From NCBI GenBank assembly GCA_031285565.1, contig JAITVY010000031.1, positions 1-60,826 of the forward strand: a stretch of 60,826 bases of DNA, written 5' to 3'. This stretch comes from Tannerella sp. Its GTDB lineage: Bacteria > Bacteroidota > Bacteroidia > Bacteroidales > Tannerellaceae. Made by a program: the position numbers and the translations under genes. The notes beneath the pieces were generated by a model that had not been told where the DNA came from, searched no databases, and worked only from the letters and a program-made list of their open reading frames with translations. This document shows, in pieces, positions 46,061 to 56,498 of the stretch. How positions within the stretch are numbered: the stretch's first letter is position 1; every line of letters begins with the position of its first letter.

Positions 46061-47080
46061 GTGAAAATAGAGACACAACATATTTTTGATTATCTGGAAA
46101 ACAATCTTCCCACAGAAGAGAAAAGGGCTTTTGAACAAAACTTAAAGGAGTCGCCTGAACTACAAAAAGAACTGGAAGAAATTCGTTTTATCTGGCAAAC
46201 ATCCTCCGAACTAATGCAGCATAAACGTGTCAATACGGAAAGAAATTGGGACAAACTTTCCCGGCGGATCTCTTTCAACAGGTACAAAAATAAAACATTA
46301 AGATATACTCGTAATGCAGCTGCTATTTTATTAATCCCCTTTCTGATTATATCCTATGTTTTATTTCATCAGGTAAAAAAGCAAGGCAACATAGAAACGG
46401 AACAAGTCGAGCTGACAAGTGCCCACGGGCTTGTTTCAAAGATTATACTCCCGGATGGTTCGGATGTCTGGCTGAATTCCGGCTCCACCATTATTTATCC
46501 TCAATATTTTACAGAAAACAAACGCCAGGTTTTCCTATCAGGTGAGGCCTACTTTAAAGTAAAAGCTGACAAGTCAAAACGCTTTGAAGTTATTACTGAA
46601 GCCGGATTAATGGTCAGCGCTTTCGGTACGGAATTTAATGTCTTTGCGTACAAAGAAGAACAAACGATCGAAGCAACATTAGTATCCGGGAATATAGAGG
46701 TAACTGCTGACAATTCTTCGGAGCCTCAGGTACTAATACCCGGGCAGCAGGTCATTTTTGAAAAAGAAAACAAAAATCTTGATGTAACAGACGTAAACCT
46801 GGCTGTAAAAACGGCTTGGAAAGACGGTAAAATGATATTTCGGAGAGCCGGAATGAAAGAGATTATCCAGCGTTTATCACGTCGCTTTAACGTCAATATA
46901 TATTTAGAAAATAAAGAACTCTATGACTATACCTATTCGGCAACATTTACCACCGAATCCTTACATGAAATATTAAACTTGCTGGAAAAATCGGCGCCTT
47001 TAAAATGCAAAATTATAGAACCCGAACAGTCTGAAGATTATAGCTATTCCAGACGAACAGTTATCATCAGTATGAAATAG
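46061..47080 (+). CDS. FecR family anti-sigma factor
   Basis: A 339-residue inner-membrane protein started at GTG. The cytoplasmic N-terminus (IFDYLENNLPTEEKRAFEQNLKESPELQ) would bind the sigma factor, a single membrane helix is at about residues 85-105 (AAAILLIPFLIISYVLF), then the periplasmic FecR domain (LTSAHGLVSKIILPDGSDVWLNSGSTIIYPQYF) and the C-terminal DUF4974 (MKEIIQRLSRRFNVNIYLENKELYDYTYSATFTTESLHEIL) that contacts the STN domain of the receptor. Confidence 0.94.
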   Translation: MKIETQHIFDYLENNLPTEEKRAFEQNLKESPELQKELEEIRFIWQTSSELMQHKRVNTERNWDKLSRRISFNRYKNKTLRYTRNAAAILLIPFLIISYVLFHQVKKQGNIETEQVELTSAHGLVSKIILPDGSDVWLNSGSTIIYPQYFTENKRQVFLSGEAYFKVKADKSKRFEVITEAGLMVSAFGTEFNVFAYKEEQTIEATLVSGNIEVTADNSSEPQVLIPGQQVIFEKENKNLDVTDVNLAVKTAWKDGKMIFRRAGMKEIIQRLSRRFNVNIYLENKELYDYTYSATFTTESLHEILNLLEKSAPLKCKIIEPEQSEDYSYSRRTVIISMK

Positions 47081-47273
47081 CGACCATTATTTTTTAACAA
47101 ATAAACCGAAAATGCCTATGGAGAAAGTATCATGAAGAACTAAAAACGGGAAAATGCAAAATCACACTCTCCCGCAGTTATCAAAATATTACCAATCCGA
47201 AAATCTCACCTGACGAATGGTAATACAAACAATTAAGTTATAAACCTAATTATTAATTTGACAGTGTAAATTT

Positions 47274-50200
47274 ATGAAGAATTCACTACAACACAAAGGT
47301 CTTAAGCTTTATTTAAGCTTATTACCCAAAATCCCGGTTTCTATGAGAATAGCCATCATTCTATTATTCGGAATAATTATTCAGGCCAATGCAGACATTT
47401 ATAGTCAAACAACCTCGTTAAGCCTTGATATGCAAAATGCTACCATTGAAGAGGTTCTCCTTGAAGTTGAAAATAAATCAGAGTTTTATTTCCTCTACAA
47501 CAGTAAACTAATTAATGTTGACAGATTAGTCAATGTCCAATTAAAAAACAGTAATATTGAATCCGTACTCAAAACAATCTTTGCCAATACGGATGTTACC
47601 TACAAAATCGAAGACCGTCAGATCATCTTAAGTAAAAAAGAATTCCATGCATCACAGATACAACAAGGAAAAAAAATCCAGGGAATCATAAAAGATGAAA
47701 GTGGCGAACCTATTATCGGAGCAAGTATAGTTATAACCGGAACAACCATCGGTACCGTTTCCGATATAGATGGTAAATTTATTTTAGATGTTCCCGAAAA
47801 TGCAACCTTATTAATCTCGTATATTGGTTATTTACCTCAAAAAATAACTGTTGGTAATCAAAGTAATCTGACGGTTACATTACGTGAAGACACCCAGACA
47901 TTGGATGAAGTGATCGTTATTGGTTATGGAACAGTCAAAAAGAGCGATATAACAGGATCGGTTGCTTCCGTAAAAGTAGGAGAATTAAGAGAAGGAGTAA
48001 CAAGCTCTGTCGACCAGATGCTTCTTGGTAAAAGCGCCGGTGTAAATGTAGTACAAAACAGTGGAGAGCCGGGAGGAGGTTTTTCTATTAATATTCGCGG
48101 AGCCAGCTCAATTAATGCCGGCAATAGTCCCTTGTACGTGATAGATGGAGTTCCTATTGATAATGCACGCCCTATATCTTCCGGTTCTATTGTAGGATTT
48201 AGTGACAACAGAAGTCCCAGAAATCCGTTAGCATCGATCAATGCTTCGGATATTGAATCAATTGAAGTACTCAAAGATGCTTCCGCTACTGCTATTTATG
48301 GTTCAAGAGGCGCGAATGGTGTCATTCTTATTACCACTAAAGGTGGAAAAAAAGGCGAAAAAGCACAGGTCAGCTACCAGGGATATATTGGTATCCAAAA
48401 TCCCTCAAAAAAATTAGATTTACTGAATGCTGCCGATTATAAAAGGATATTAAATGAGATTATAGATGCAGGTGGAGATGAAGAAGGAAATCGCGTAGGC
48501 GATATTGCCAATAATGGAAAAGGAACCGACTGGCAGGATGAAATAACAAATCGCAATGCGATCGTTAATGACCATCAGTTATCATTCGCCGGAGGCACTG
48601 AAAAAACAGCCTATTATGTATCCTTAAATTATATGAATCAGGAAGGTTTGATACGGAATACAAACTTCGACCGCTATAGTGCGCGTATCAACCTGCAATC
48701 AGACATAAACAGCAGGCTCAAAATCGGGGTAAATGTCACTGGATCTTACATGAAAGACAAGTTTGTGGCCAACGGATTCGGTGTAAATGAAAGTGGTGGG
48801 GCAATGTATGCCGCTTACAATTTCGACCCGACTTACGGCGTAATGGACGACGATGGTCATTACATAACCTCTCCATTGTTAACACTGGATAACCCCGTAG
48901 CCATAGCGGAAGGTATGCGTTCCACATCCGACTCTTATCGCTTTCTTGCTTCGGCCTTTGGCGAATACTCCATTTTTGAAGGATTGTCGGCAAAGCTTAA
49001 CCTTGGAACCGACTTTATGAATGAAAGCCGGAAAAGCTTTGTATCCAACCTTACAAAAGTCGGGAAAAATAACGGAGGTTTAGGTGCAAACCAAAATTCG
49101 GAGAAAAGCAATTACCTGATCGAAGGAACATTGAATTATAACAAAACATTCGGAATTCATTCGTTGAATGCTTTAGCCGGAATTACCTACCAACGGTTTT
49201 CTACAAGCAGGATGAACAATACGGCATCCGACTTCCTAAACGAATCGTTGGGTGCAGATAATTTAGGTATCGGAAATCAGGAAACATTCCGTATAACCAA
49301 TTCCGTAACCGGTAACCGTTTGGCTTCTTATATCGGACGTGTCAATTATTCTTTATTAGACAAATACCTGCTGACGGCTACCCTTCGTGCTGACGGCTCT
49401 TCCCGTTTTGGTGAAAATAACCGCTTTGGTTATTTCCCATCAACGGCACTCGCATGGAAAATGTCAAATGAAGGCTTTATGCAAGAAATTGATTTTCTGA
49501 CTTCATTAAAGTTTCGTGCCAGCTGGGGAAAAACCGGTAATCAGGAAATTGGAGACTTCCCCTCCGTAAGTACATTCTCACAAGCTGGATATGCCATTTG
49601 GGACGAAAGACAAGTGACCGGTACAGAACCGGCCAAAATGCCCAATCCCGACTTGAAATGGGAAACTACCGAACAATTTAATGTCGGTTTTGACTTCGGA
49701 CTTTTTAATAACCGGATCAATGGTACGATTGATTATTACCAAAAGAAAACAAAAGACATGTTGTTGAATTTGCCGGTTCCCCAATCTACCGGTTATGAAA
49801 GTATTTTGTCAAATATTGGCCGGATAGACAATCAAGGATTTGAATTCCTGGTCAATACAGTTAATATAGATACGAAAAACTTTACCTGGCAATCTGCACT
49901 TTCTTTCTCAACCATGAAAAATAAAGTGAAAGACCTTGGTGACATAGATGAAATTATAATCGGTGCAGGTTATACCCATGTAACACAGGTAGCGATACAA
50001 AAACCAGGACTTCCGCTCAATTCCTATTATGGTTGGGAGATTGACGGCATATGGCAAATTGGAGACGATTTTAGTAAATTCACCGAAGATTATCGCCCCG
50101 GCGACCTGAAATATGTAGACCAAAACGGCGATGGTGTGATTGATGATAAAGACCGGGTAGTACTAGGCAATTCATTCCCTGATTTCCAATGGTCGTTCAG

Positions 50201-50672
50201 TAATACTTTTACATATAAAAATATTGATCTGTTCATTTTCTTTGAAGGGGTACAAGGAATAGATATGTTAAATGGAAACCTGATTGACAACTACTTCCCG
50301 ATCAATTTCCGTCGAAATAAATTCGCCGAGTTGTATCTGAACCGGTGGACTCCGGATAATCCGACTAATGAATATCCATCATTCGAAAATTCACTTCGGT
50401 TTGGTCGTAGGGTAGCCAACTCAAAAACAGTTCAGGATGCATCGTATATACGGTTGAGAACTGTCCGCTTGAGCTATTCGTTTCCTAAGAACTTCATTCG
50501 TCTCATACAAGGATTACAGCTTTATGTAACAGCCGAAAATCTGTTTACAATTACTGATTATATCGGACTCGATCCGGCTGTTAATCCGAATAACAATGCA
50601 AACTTCCGGATGGACTTCAATGCTTATCCTACGGCAAGAACTTTCATCTTCGGTGCGAAAATTGATTTTTAA
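47274..50672 (+). CDS. SusC-like TonB-dependent receptor with STN signalling domain
   Basis: An outer-membrane importer of 1,132 residues. After the signal peptide comes an STN domain (about 45-120, LDMQNATIEEVLLEVENKSEFYFLYN), which marks the transducing subclass, a carboxypeptidase-like domain (GIIKDESGEPIIGASIVITG), the plug (LDEVIVIGYGTVKKSDITGSVASV through IEVLKDASATAIYGSRGANGVILI) and a 22-strand barrel ending in FIFGAKIDF. It would import an oligosaccharide captured by the SusD partner and signal to FecR. Confidence 0.96.
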   Translation: MKNSLQHKGLKLYLSLLPKIPVSMRIAIILLFGIIIQANADIYSQTTSLSLDMQNATIEEVLLEVENKSEFYFLYNSKLINVDRLVNVQLKNSNIESVLKTIFANTDVTYKIEDRQIILSKKEFHASQIQQGKKIQGIIKDESGEPIIGASIVITGTTIGTVSDIDGKFILDVPENATLLISYIGYLPQKITVGNQSNLTVTLREDTQTLDEVIVIGYGTVKKSDITGSVASVKVGELREGVTSSVDQMLLGKSAGVNVVQNSGEPGGGFSINIRGASSINAGNSPLYVIDGVPIDNARPISSGSIVGFSDNRSPRNPLASINASDIESIEVLKDASATAIYGSRGANGVILITTKGGKKGEKAQVSYQGYIGIQNPSKKLDLLNAADYKRILNEIIDAGGDEEGNRVGDIANNGKGTDWQDEITNRNAIVNDHQLSFAGGTEKTAYYVSLNYMNQEGLIRNTNFDRYSARINLQSDINSRLKIGVNVTGSYMKDKFVANGFGVNESGGAMYAAYNFDPTYGVMDDDGHYITSPLLTLDNPVAIAEGMRSTSDSYRFLASAFGEYSIFEGLSAKLNLGTDFMNESRKSFVSNLTKVGKNNGGLGANQNSEKSNYLIEGTLNYNKTFGIHSLNALAGITYQRFSTSRMNNTASDFLNESLGADNLGIGNQETFRITNSVTGNRLASYIGRVNYSLLDKYLLTATLRADGSSRFGENNRFGYFPSTALAWKMSNEGFMQEIDFLTSLKFRASWGKTGNQEIGDFPSVSTFSQAGYAIWDERQVTGTEPAKMPNPDLKWETTEQFNVGFDFGLFNNRINGTIDYYQKKTKDMLLNLPVPQSTGYESILSNIGRIDNQGFEFLVNTVNIDTKNFTWQSALSFSTMKNKVKDLGDIDEIIIGAGYTHVTQVAIQKPGLPLNSYYGWEIDGIWQIGDDFSKFTEDYRPGDLKYVDQNGDGVIDDKDRVVLGNSFPDFQWSFSNTFTYKNIDLFIFFEGVQGIDMLNGNLIDNYFPINFRRNKFAELYLNRWTPDNPTNEYPSFENSLRFGRRVANSKTVQDASYIRLRTVRLSYSFPKNFIRLIQGLQLYVTAENLFTITDYIGLDPAVNPNNNANFRMDFNAYPTARTFIFGAKIDF

Positions 50673-50697
50673 TATTAAATACCTTAATAAGAAAAAT

Positions 50698-52191
50698 ATG
50701 AAACAATGCATTTTAAATAGTAGTAAAATAGCTCTATCATTTACAACTTTTATCACCCTATGCTTTCTATCCGGATGTGAAAGTATGCTGGAAGAGCCTG
50801 TAAAGTCACAGTTTGCCGAAGAAAACCTTTTGTCTACCAAACAAGGGCTTGAGTCTGTTTTGGCAGATGCCTATGCAAAAAATGATAATGGGACACGAAC
50901 CCGGAATATTGTGAAGCGTGAAGAATTTACGACTGATATTTTATGGCAAACCGGTGGTGGCGAAAATGGAACAGCTATGCCACTTATGACTTTCAGGTGG
51001 GATCCATCTAATGAGATGGAAGCAATATGCTGGATGGGCTACTGGAGGGTTATCCGGAATACCAATATTGTAATGGATAATTTGCCGAATGTGGCAGATA
51101 TCACGAACGAAAAAGACAGAAACGAACTATATGCCGAAGCCCAATTTATGCGTATTTGGGCATACTATGAATTATGGAATCAGTTTGGGCCTCTGCCGAT
51201 CCGAAAAAGCCAAAACGATCCGCTGGAACTGCCGAAAGCCACGACAGAAGAATTCCAGGCATTTATGGAAAGCGAGTTACTCGAAACAATAGCTAATTTG
51301 CCATCCCCGGGCAATGAACCTGCATACGGTCGTGTCCATAGCGGCGGAGCGCGTGCCCTTCTTTGCAAATGGTATCTGAACACGCATCAATGGCAAAAAT
51401 GCGCCGATATGGCACAGGAAATCATTTCAAGCGGTTCTTTTGCCTTGTATCCGGATTATAAACAAATGTTCGCACTTGAAAATGAGAAAAACTCCGAGTT
51501 TATTCTTGTTAAAACAACATTAGCAAATTCGGGTACGGTTAATAATCATTTGGCTACAGCGCTTCCCTGGGATTTTCACAAGGGGTTGGATGGTGGAATA
51601 GAAGGAGTTATCAATGAAAAATGGGAAAACTTTGCATCCCAGTATCGTATGTATGATGAATTTTATTATAGTTTCGCTCCGAATGATACCCGGAAAAGTC
51701 GTATCCTGACGAAGTATGAAGATTCAAAAGGTAATGTTGTCGATCTGCTTGTCGATTATAAAGATGCCACCCGGGGTATTAAATACCCACCCGATCCGGC
51801 AGCATCCGGAAATGCCCACGGAAATGATTTTCCGGCTATCCGGTATGCCGATATCCTCCTGGCCAAGGCCGAAGCCTTAAATGAATTAAACGGCCCTAAT
51901 CAGGAATCCATTGATCTTATCAACATGATCCGGAACAGAGCGCAGATAGAAAACGTTTTTTTAGCTGATTTCAGCTCAAAGGAAGCTTTACTGGAACAAA
52001 TTTTAAAGGAACGCAGATGGGAATTCTGGTATGAAGGACATCGACGCAGGGACTTGATCCGCAACAATCGGTTTATTCAATATGCTAAAAACCGAGGCAT
52101 CAGCAATGCAGATAATCATCACGTCTGGTTCCCAATACCTCAGTCTGCAATTGATGCAAATTCTCTTCTCAAGCAGAATGACGGATATTAA
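50698..52191 (+). CDS. SusD/RagB family glycan-binding lipoprotein
   Basis: A surface lipoprotein of 497 residues from the ATG at 50698, 25 bp after susC. The lipobox is FLSGCESM. The TPR-rich SusD fold is recognisable (AEAQFMRIWAYYELWNQFGPLPI, GGARALLCKWYLNTHQWQKCADMAQEII, FPAIRYADILLAKAEALNELNG and LLEQILKERRWEFWYEGHRRRDLIR). It caps the SusC barrel and binds the target glycan. Confidence 0.95.
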   Translation: MKQCILNSSKIALSFTTFITLCFLSGCESMLEEPVKSQFAEENLLSTKQGLESVLADAYAKNDNGTRTRNIVKREEFTTDILWQTGGGENGTAMPLMTFRWDPSNEMEAICWMGYWRVIRNTNIVMDNLPNVADITNEKDRNELYAEAQFMRIWAYYELWNQFGPLPIRKSQNDPLELPKATTEEFQAFMESELLETIANLPSPGNEPAYGRVHSGGARALLCKWYLNTHQWQKCADMAQEIISSGSFALYPDYKQMFALENEKNSEFILVKTTLANSGTVNNHLATALPWDFHKGLDGGIEGVINEKWENFASQYRMYDEFYYSFAPNDTRKSRILTKYEDSKGNVVDLLVDYKDATRGIKYPPDPAASGNAHGNDFPAIRYADILLAKAEALNELNGPNQESIDLINMIRNRAQIENVFLADFSSKEALLEQILKERRWEFWYEGHRRRDLIRNNRFIQYAKNRGISNADNHHVWFPIPQSAIDANSLLKQNDGY

Positions 52192-52298
52192 TTTGATTTT
52201 TACATTACAGATTAGCAGATTTCGTATATTTACCCCGTTTTTATCATTACAAATCTGCTATTCTGTTAATTTGTAGATAATAGAGCATTTCACAATAT

Positions 52299-53879
52299 AT
52301 GAGAATAAAAAAATATAAAACAACACTTTCAATTCTTACAATAGGAGCTGCCGTACAGCCTTTATTATCGAAAGAGCCTGCTAAGCATCCGAATATTTTG
52401 GTTGTTATGACTGATCAAATGCGTGCCGATTTATGCCGCCGGGAAGGGTTTCCGTTAAACACTACTCCTATCCTTGATTCCATTGCCCAAAGAGGATGTT
52501 GGTTTGATAAAGCATACACGGCCGCACCGGCTAGTGTTCCTGCGCGAACCTCTTTCCTTACCGGCAGATTTCCTAAAGCAACAGACGTACGCAGCAACCA
52601 TAATCTCCAGGATGCCGTTTATCTGCAGGATATGTATGATATCATGAAAAAGGCAGGCTACCGTACAGCCTTGATAGGAAAAAATCATACATACCTGAAA
52701 GCCGACAAAGTCGACTTCTGGAGTGAGTATGGCCATACTGGCAAAATCGGTAAAGATAAAACAACCGGTGACGCTGCCTTTGATACATATCTGGGAAGTC
52801 TTAGCATGTATGTAAATTATGATCCTTCGCCTTTCGGAATCGAGCAACAACTACCCTATCGTATGGTAGACGAAGCGAAAGATTGGATAAAAGAAGATAA
52901 TAAACTCCCTTTCTTCCTATGGTTTTCCATACCCGAGCCTCACACACCTTATCAGACATGTGAACCTTATTATTCAATGTTTCCACCCGACCGGATACCT
53001 CCGGTACATACCGATATGCATACGTTAAATGAAAAAGGAGAAATTTATCAGCACATGCATGATGTAATGCTATTAGCCCATCCTGATTTTCCCGGAAAAA
53101 TTGATCGGGCCCGATCCGTCTACTATGGAATGTTACGAATGATAGATGATCAGGTAAAACGTCTGATCGACCATTTGAAAGAAGAAAATATATATGACAA
53201 TACAATTATTATCTTTCTCTCTGATCATGGTGATTATGTTGGGGAATATGGATTGATAAAGAAAGGTGTCGGTCTTTCGGACGTTCTATCCCGTATCCCC
53301 ATGATCTGGTACGGACCCGGAATCAAAGCAAATCAGCAAGCCTCTCCGGCACATGTCTCAATAATAGATATCTTTCCTACGCTATGCGAGATTGTTGGAG
53401 AAGAAATTCCGCTCGGTGTACAAGGAAGGAGCCTGTGGAACCTGTTGCAGGGAAAAGCTTATCCGGTGGAAGAATTTGAAAGTATAATGGGAGAAGGAGG
53501 TTACGGGGGAGCCTATTATACAGCAAAAGACGATACCGACTACGAAAGAGAAGGATGTCTGAATATTAAAAAAGGGTCATTCGACAGCCTGAACTCCTGG
53601 ACTCAAAGCGGTTCCTTACGTCTACTTAGAAAAGGCGAATGGAAACTTATTTATGATATGACCGGATATGGAGAATTATATAATATGTCTGCTGATCCCT
53701 CCGAAGTCAACAATCTTTATAATGACGCAAGATACAATGATATAAAGACAGACTTACTTCAACATCTGTTAAAATGGGAAATAGCAACACAGGATCCTCT
53801 TCCGGTACCACGGAAAAGATATCATTTTAAAAGAAATCCGCATAACTACCTCTTTGCGGAGACTAAATATTCTAAATAA
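52299..53879 (+). CDS. Sulfatase (Ser-type) 1
   Basis: A 526-residue S1-family sulfatase with a signal peptide (to about residue 24). The active-site motif is S79-V-P-A-R followed by TSFLTGR, the Ser form that needs an anaerobic sulfatase-maturating enzyme to make formylglycine. Metal-ligand regions NILVVMTDQMRAD and IIIFLSDHGDYVGEYGL are intact, as is the GKNH motif. It removes sulfate esters from a glycan; the sulfated position is not determinable. It lies 107 bp after the susD gene and 10 bp before a second sulfatase. No maturase is in the window. Confidence 0.94.
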   Translation: MRIKKYKTTLSILTIGAAVQPLLSKEPAKHPNILVVMTDQMRADLCRREGFPLNTTPILDSIAQRGCWFDKAYTAAPASVPARTSFLTGRFPKATDVRSNHNLQDAVYLQDMYDIMKKAGYRTALIGKNHTYLKADKVDFWSEYGHTGKIGKDKTTGDAAFDTYLGSLSMYVNYDPSPFGIEQQLPYRMVDEAKDWIKEDNKLPFFLWFSIPEPHTPYQTCEPYYSMFPPDRIPPVHTDMHTLNEKGEIYQHMHDVMLLAHPDFPGKIDRARSVYYGMLRMIDDQVKRLIDHLKEENIYDNTIIIFLSDHGDYVGEYGLIKKGVGLSDVLSRIPMIWYGPGIKANQQASPAHVSIIDIFPTLCEIVGEEIPLGVQGRSLWNLLQGKAYPVEEFESIMGEGGYGGAYYTAKDDTDYEREGCLNIKKGSFDSLNSWTQSGSLRLLRKGEWKLIYDMTGYGELYNMSADPSEVNNLYNDARYNDIKTDLLQHLLKWEIATQDPLPVPRKRYHFKRNPHNYLFAETKYSK

Positions 53880-53889
53880 TAATATAATT

Positions 53890-55284
53890 ATGAAGCAACA
53901 TTTACACTACCTACCGTTTATTCTGACGGGATTACCTCTTTTATCCTGCTCGGATAAAAAACAAACAGAAGAGACTGAATCACCTAATATTGTCTTTATT
54001 CTAACGGACGACATGGGATATGGAGATATTGGAACTTATGGCGGCAAGTTTGTTCCTACTCCGAATCTCGACAGGATGGCAGAAGAAGGCATCAAGTTTA
54101 ATCAATATTACAGCGCATCACCAATCAGTTCGCCTTCCCGTGCGGGACTGATCACAGGTCAGCATCCGGGAAGATGGCATATCACCAGTTATCTGCAAAC
54201 CAGAGAGGGTAACCGGAATGCGGAAATGGCAGATTTCCTGGCAACAGATGCCCCAAGCCTCCCACGCACAATGAAAAACGGAGGATATAAAACAGCACAT
54301 ATCGGAAAATGGCACCTGGGTGGTGGTAGAGATGTTTATAATGCACCTATTTTCTCCGAGTATGGTTATGATGAATATTGCAGTACCTATGAAAGTCCAC
54401 AGGCCGATCCTCTACTGACTGCAACCGACTGGATCTGGTCGCCCGAAGATAGTATTAAACGTTGGAACCGGACAGCCTATTTTGTGGATAAGACACTCGA
54501 TTTTCTTAAACGGAATAAAGGAGAGTCTTGTTTTGTCAACCTATGGCCCGACGATATGCACACTCCCTGGGTAGGTAATCTGGAAGAACAGCAGGAAGTT
54601 CCGAAAGATTACGAATCAGAAAAGAACTTCCGTACGGTTCTGATTGATTACGACCGGCAAATAGGTCGCTTGTTACAAGGGATCAAAGATCTCAATCTGG
54701 ATAAGAATACGATTGTGATCTTTACCAGCGATAATGGGCCGGCTCCCAGTTTTCGCGGAAGTCGTGCCGGAAATATGCGGGGATGCAAAGCCTCCCTTTT
54801 TGAAGGAGGAATGCACATGCCCTTTATTATCTGGGACGCAAAAGGTACATTACCCAAAGGTGTGATAGATAATACTTCGGTAATCAGCGCAGTGGACATG
54901 TACGAAAGTTTGTGTACTATTGCAAAAGTTGAAGTGCCTAATGGGTATAAAAGTGATGGAATGGATATGAGTAAAGCCCTGTTGGGTAAACCTCAACAAA
55001 GAACGATTCCACTGTTCTGGGAATACCGCAGAAATGATTCAAAAGCGTTTCCAATGCCTCATGATAAAGACAAAAGTCCGAATATTGCTGTCAGGGAGGG
55101 TGATTGGAAATTATTGGTTAATGATGACGGAACGGATGCAATGTTATATAATCTCCACGATAATTTACGGGAAAATATAGAGGTTAGTGAAAAACATCCG
55201 GATATCGCTAACCGCCTGAAAGAAGCAGCCTTGAGCTGGCATTCATCTTTACCAAAGTACGAAATTCACGAAAGTGAAAAATAA
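53890..55284 (+). CDS. Sulfatase (Ser-type) 2, lipoprotein
   Basis: A 464-residue sulfatase from the ATG at 53890, with a lipobox LPLLSC (Cys20). The active-site motif is S80-S-P-S-R then AGLITGQHPGRW, again the Ser type needing radical-SAM maturation. DDMGYGDIGTYGGKF (metal site), HIGKWHLGG and FTSDNGPAP are intact. The HIGKWHLG/GCKASLFEGGMHMPFI pattern is like N-acetylgalactosamine-6-sulfatase or arylsulfatase A groups. It probably works in sequence with sulfatase 1 in the same operon, at the cell surface or on the periplasmic leaflet. Confidence 0.94.
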   Translation: MKQHLHYLPFILTGLPLLSCSDKKQTEETESPNIVFILTDDMGYGDIGTYGGKFVPTPNLDRMAEEGIKFNQYYSASPISSPSRAGLITGQHPGRWHITSYLQTREGNRNAEMADFLATDAPSLPRTMKNGGYKTAHIGKWHLGGGRDVYNAPIFSEYGYDEYCSTYESPQADPLLTATDWIWSPEDSIKRWNRTAYFVDKTLDFLKRNKGESCFVNLWPDDMHTPWVGNLEEQQEVPKDYESEKNFRTVLIDYDRQIGRLLQGIKDLNLDKNTIVIFTSDNGPAPSFRGSRAGNMRGCKASLFEGGMHMPFIIWDAKGTLPKGVIDNTSVISAVDMYESLCTIAKVEVPNGYKSDGMDMSKALLGKPQQRTIPLFWEYRRNDSKAFPMPHDKDKSPNIAVREGDWKLLVNDDGTDAMLYNLHDNLRENIEVSEKHPDIANRLKEAALSWHSSLPKYEIHESEK

Positions 55285-55318
55285 GAGATTGGAGAGAGGA
55301 TAATTCTTGTTTGATTTT

Positions 55319-56404
55319 TTAATCCATCCGGTTTATTTCTTTGACACTCTGTATCGCACCGATGGATTCAAAAACTTCATCCTGTAATTGTTCATCTCCC
55401 CATCCCATACAAGCTAATTCAGCTCGTACCTGCTCTTCTGTTTTTCCTTTGACTAAATGATAAAAGGTAAAGTCAGCTACTTCAGGAGGGATTCGCTCGA
55501 GTTGATAAACAGAGAGATTATTTATAAGCCTCAATAAGGCAATTATATAAGTTATACCTAACTGAAAAATCCAACTTATTATAAGTCCGATCGTTCCGGT
55601 ATCAATTGATTCAATAGTAAGTCCCTGTTCAATCCGTAGTTTCATAAAATCGAAAAAATCGATTGAAATCCAACTTTGTTTATTTGTAATAATATGATAT
55701 TCAAAATACTGACAAGACGTATAAGTTAAAACAATCATACCAATCAATAAGAATTTCAGTTTGCCGAAATCCGTATAATTACCAAATTTGATTAAATAAT
55801 TAAGTATGGACACCATAATTATAGCTACCACAAATTCGTATATTCCAAATATATAGATTGCTTCAACGGAAAGAAATGCTATGGCATAACCTAATAATAA
55901 AGCTGTAACGATCCCACCGATAAGTGGAATATAGAAATTAGGTTTTTTGTAGCTAGTAGGCTGGGGTAAACTTTCCGGTATTTCGTAATCGTCCCAGTTA
56001 TTTTTTCGATTGGTTTCTTCTTCCAATTCGGCTAACGCTTCCGTATCATACTCCTGTTCCATTTGTTTGAAAGCATAAATAAATAGCCGGACCCGTTTGG
56101 AATTTCTTCCGGTATCCCATATCTCACTACCAAGTGAAACACTTTGTACTATTACATTATGGTGATCGTAAGAGATAGTGATTTTTTCTGTCCATCTATC
56201 ACTATCATTTCTTCGTTTTACTTCAACTGAAACCTCGTCACAATAAACAATATCCCATCCTAACCTTTCCACAGTTTTCTGTACGATTGGAACAAAAACA
56301 GCTTCATTAAGATGTGTCCGGAATTCCTCTTTGTGTTTCGGTCCAAAACCAAAATGATGCCTAATTTTTATTGTCTCTTCGTATTGCTCCAGTTCCTCAG
56401 TCAT
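55319..56404 (-). CDS. Hypothetical multi-pass membrane protein
   Basis: A 361-residue protein of unrecognised family. The first 155 residues are soluble and alpha/beta-like (KEEFRTHLNEAVFVPIVQKTVERLGWDIVYCDEVSVEVKRRND, ISYDHHNVIVQSVSLGSEIWDTGRNSKRVRLF). Then come four or five membrane helices (FYIPLIGGIVTALLLGYAIAFL and others) and a soluble C-terminal tail (KGKTEEQVRAELACMGWGDEQLQDEVFESIG) that looks like a small helical binding module. It lies on the opposite strand inside the sulfatase/GH43 region and is not part of that operon. Confidence 0.65.
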   Translation of the reverse strand: MTEELEQYEETIKIRHHFGFGPKHKEEFRTHLNEAVFVPIVQKTVERLGWDIVYCDEVSVEVKRRNDSDRWTEKITISYDHHNVIVQSVSLGSEIWDTGRNSKRVRLFIYAFKQMEQEYDTEALAELEEETNRKNNWDDYEIPESLPQPTSYKKPNFYIPLIGGIVTALLLGYAIAFLSVEAIYIFGIYEFVVAIIMVSILNYLIKFGNYTDFGKLKFLLIGMIVLTYTSCQYFEYHIITNKQSWISIDFFDFMKLRIEQGLTIESIDTGTIGLIISWIFQLGITYIIALLRLINNLSVYQLERIPPEVADFTFYHLVKGKTEEQVRAELACMGWGDEQLQDEVFESIGAIQSVKEINRMD

Positions 56405-56498
56405 ACTATTATTGTTTTCTTAATAGATGCAATATCTGATATTTTTCCACAAATTACAAAGAAGATCAACACTCAATTTAACAAAACAGGGTTCAACT

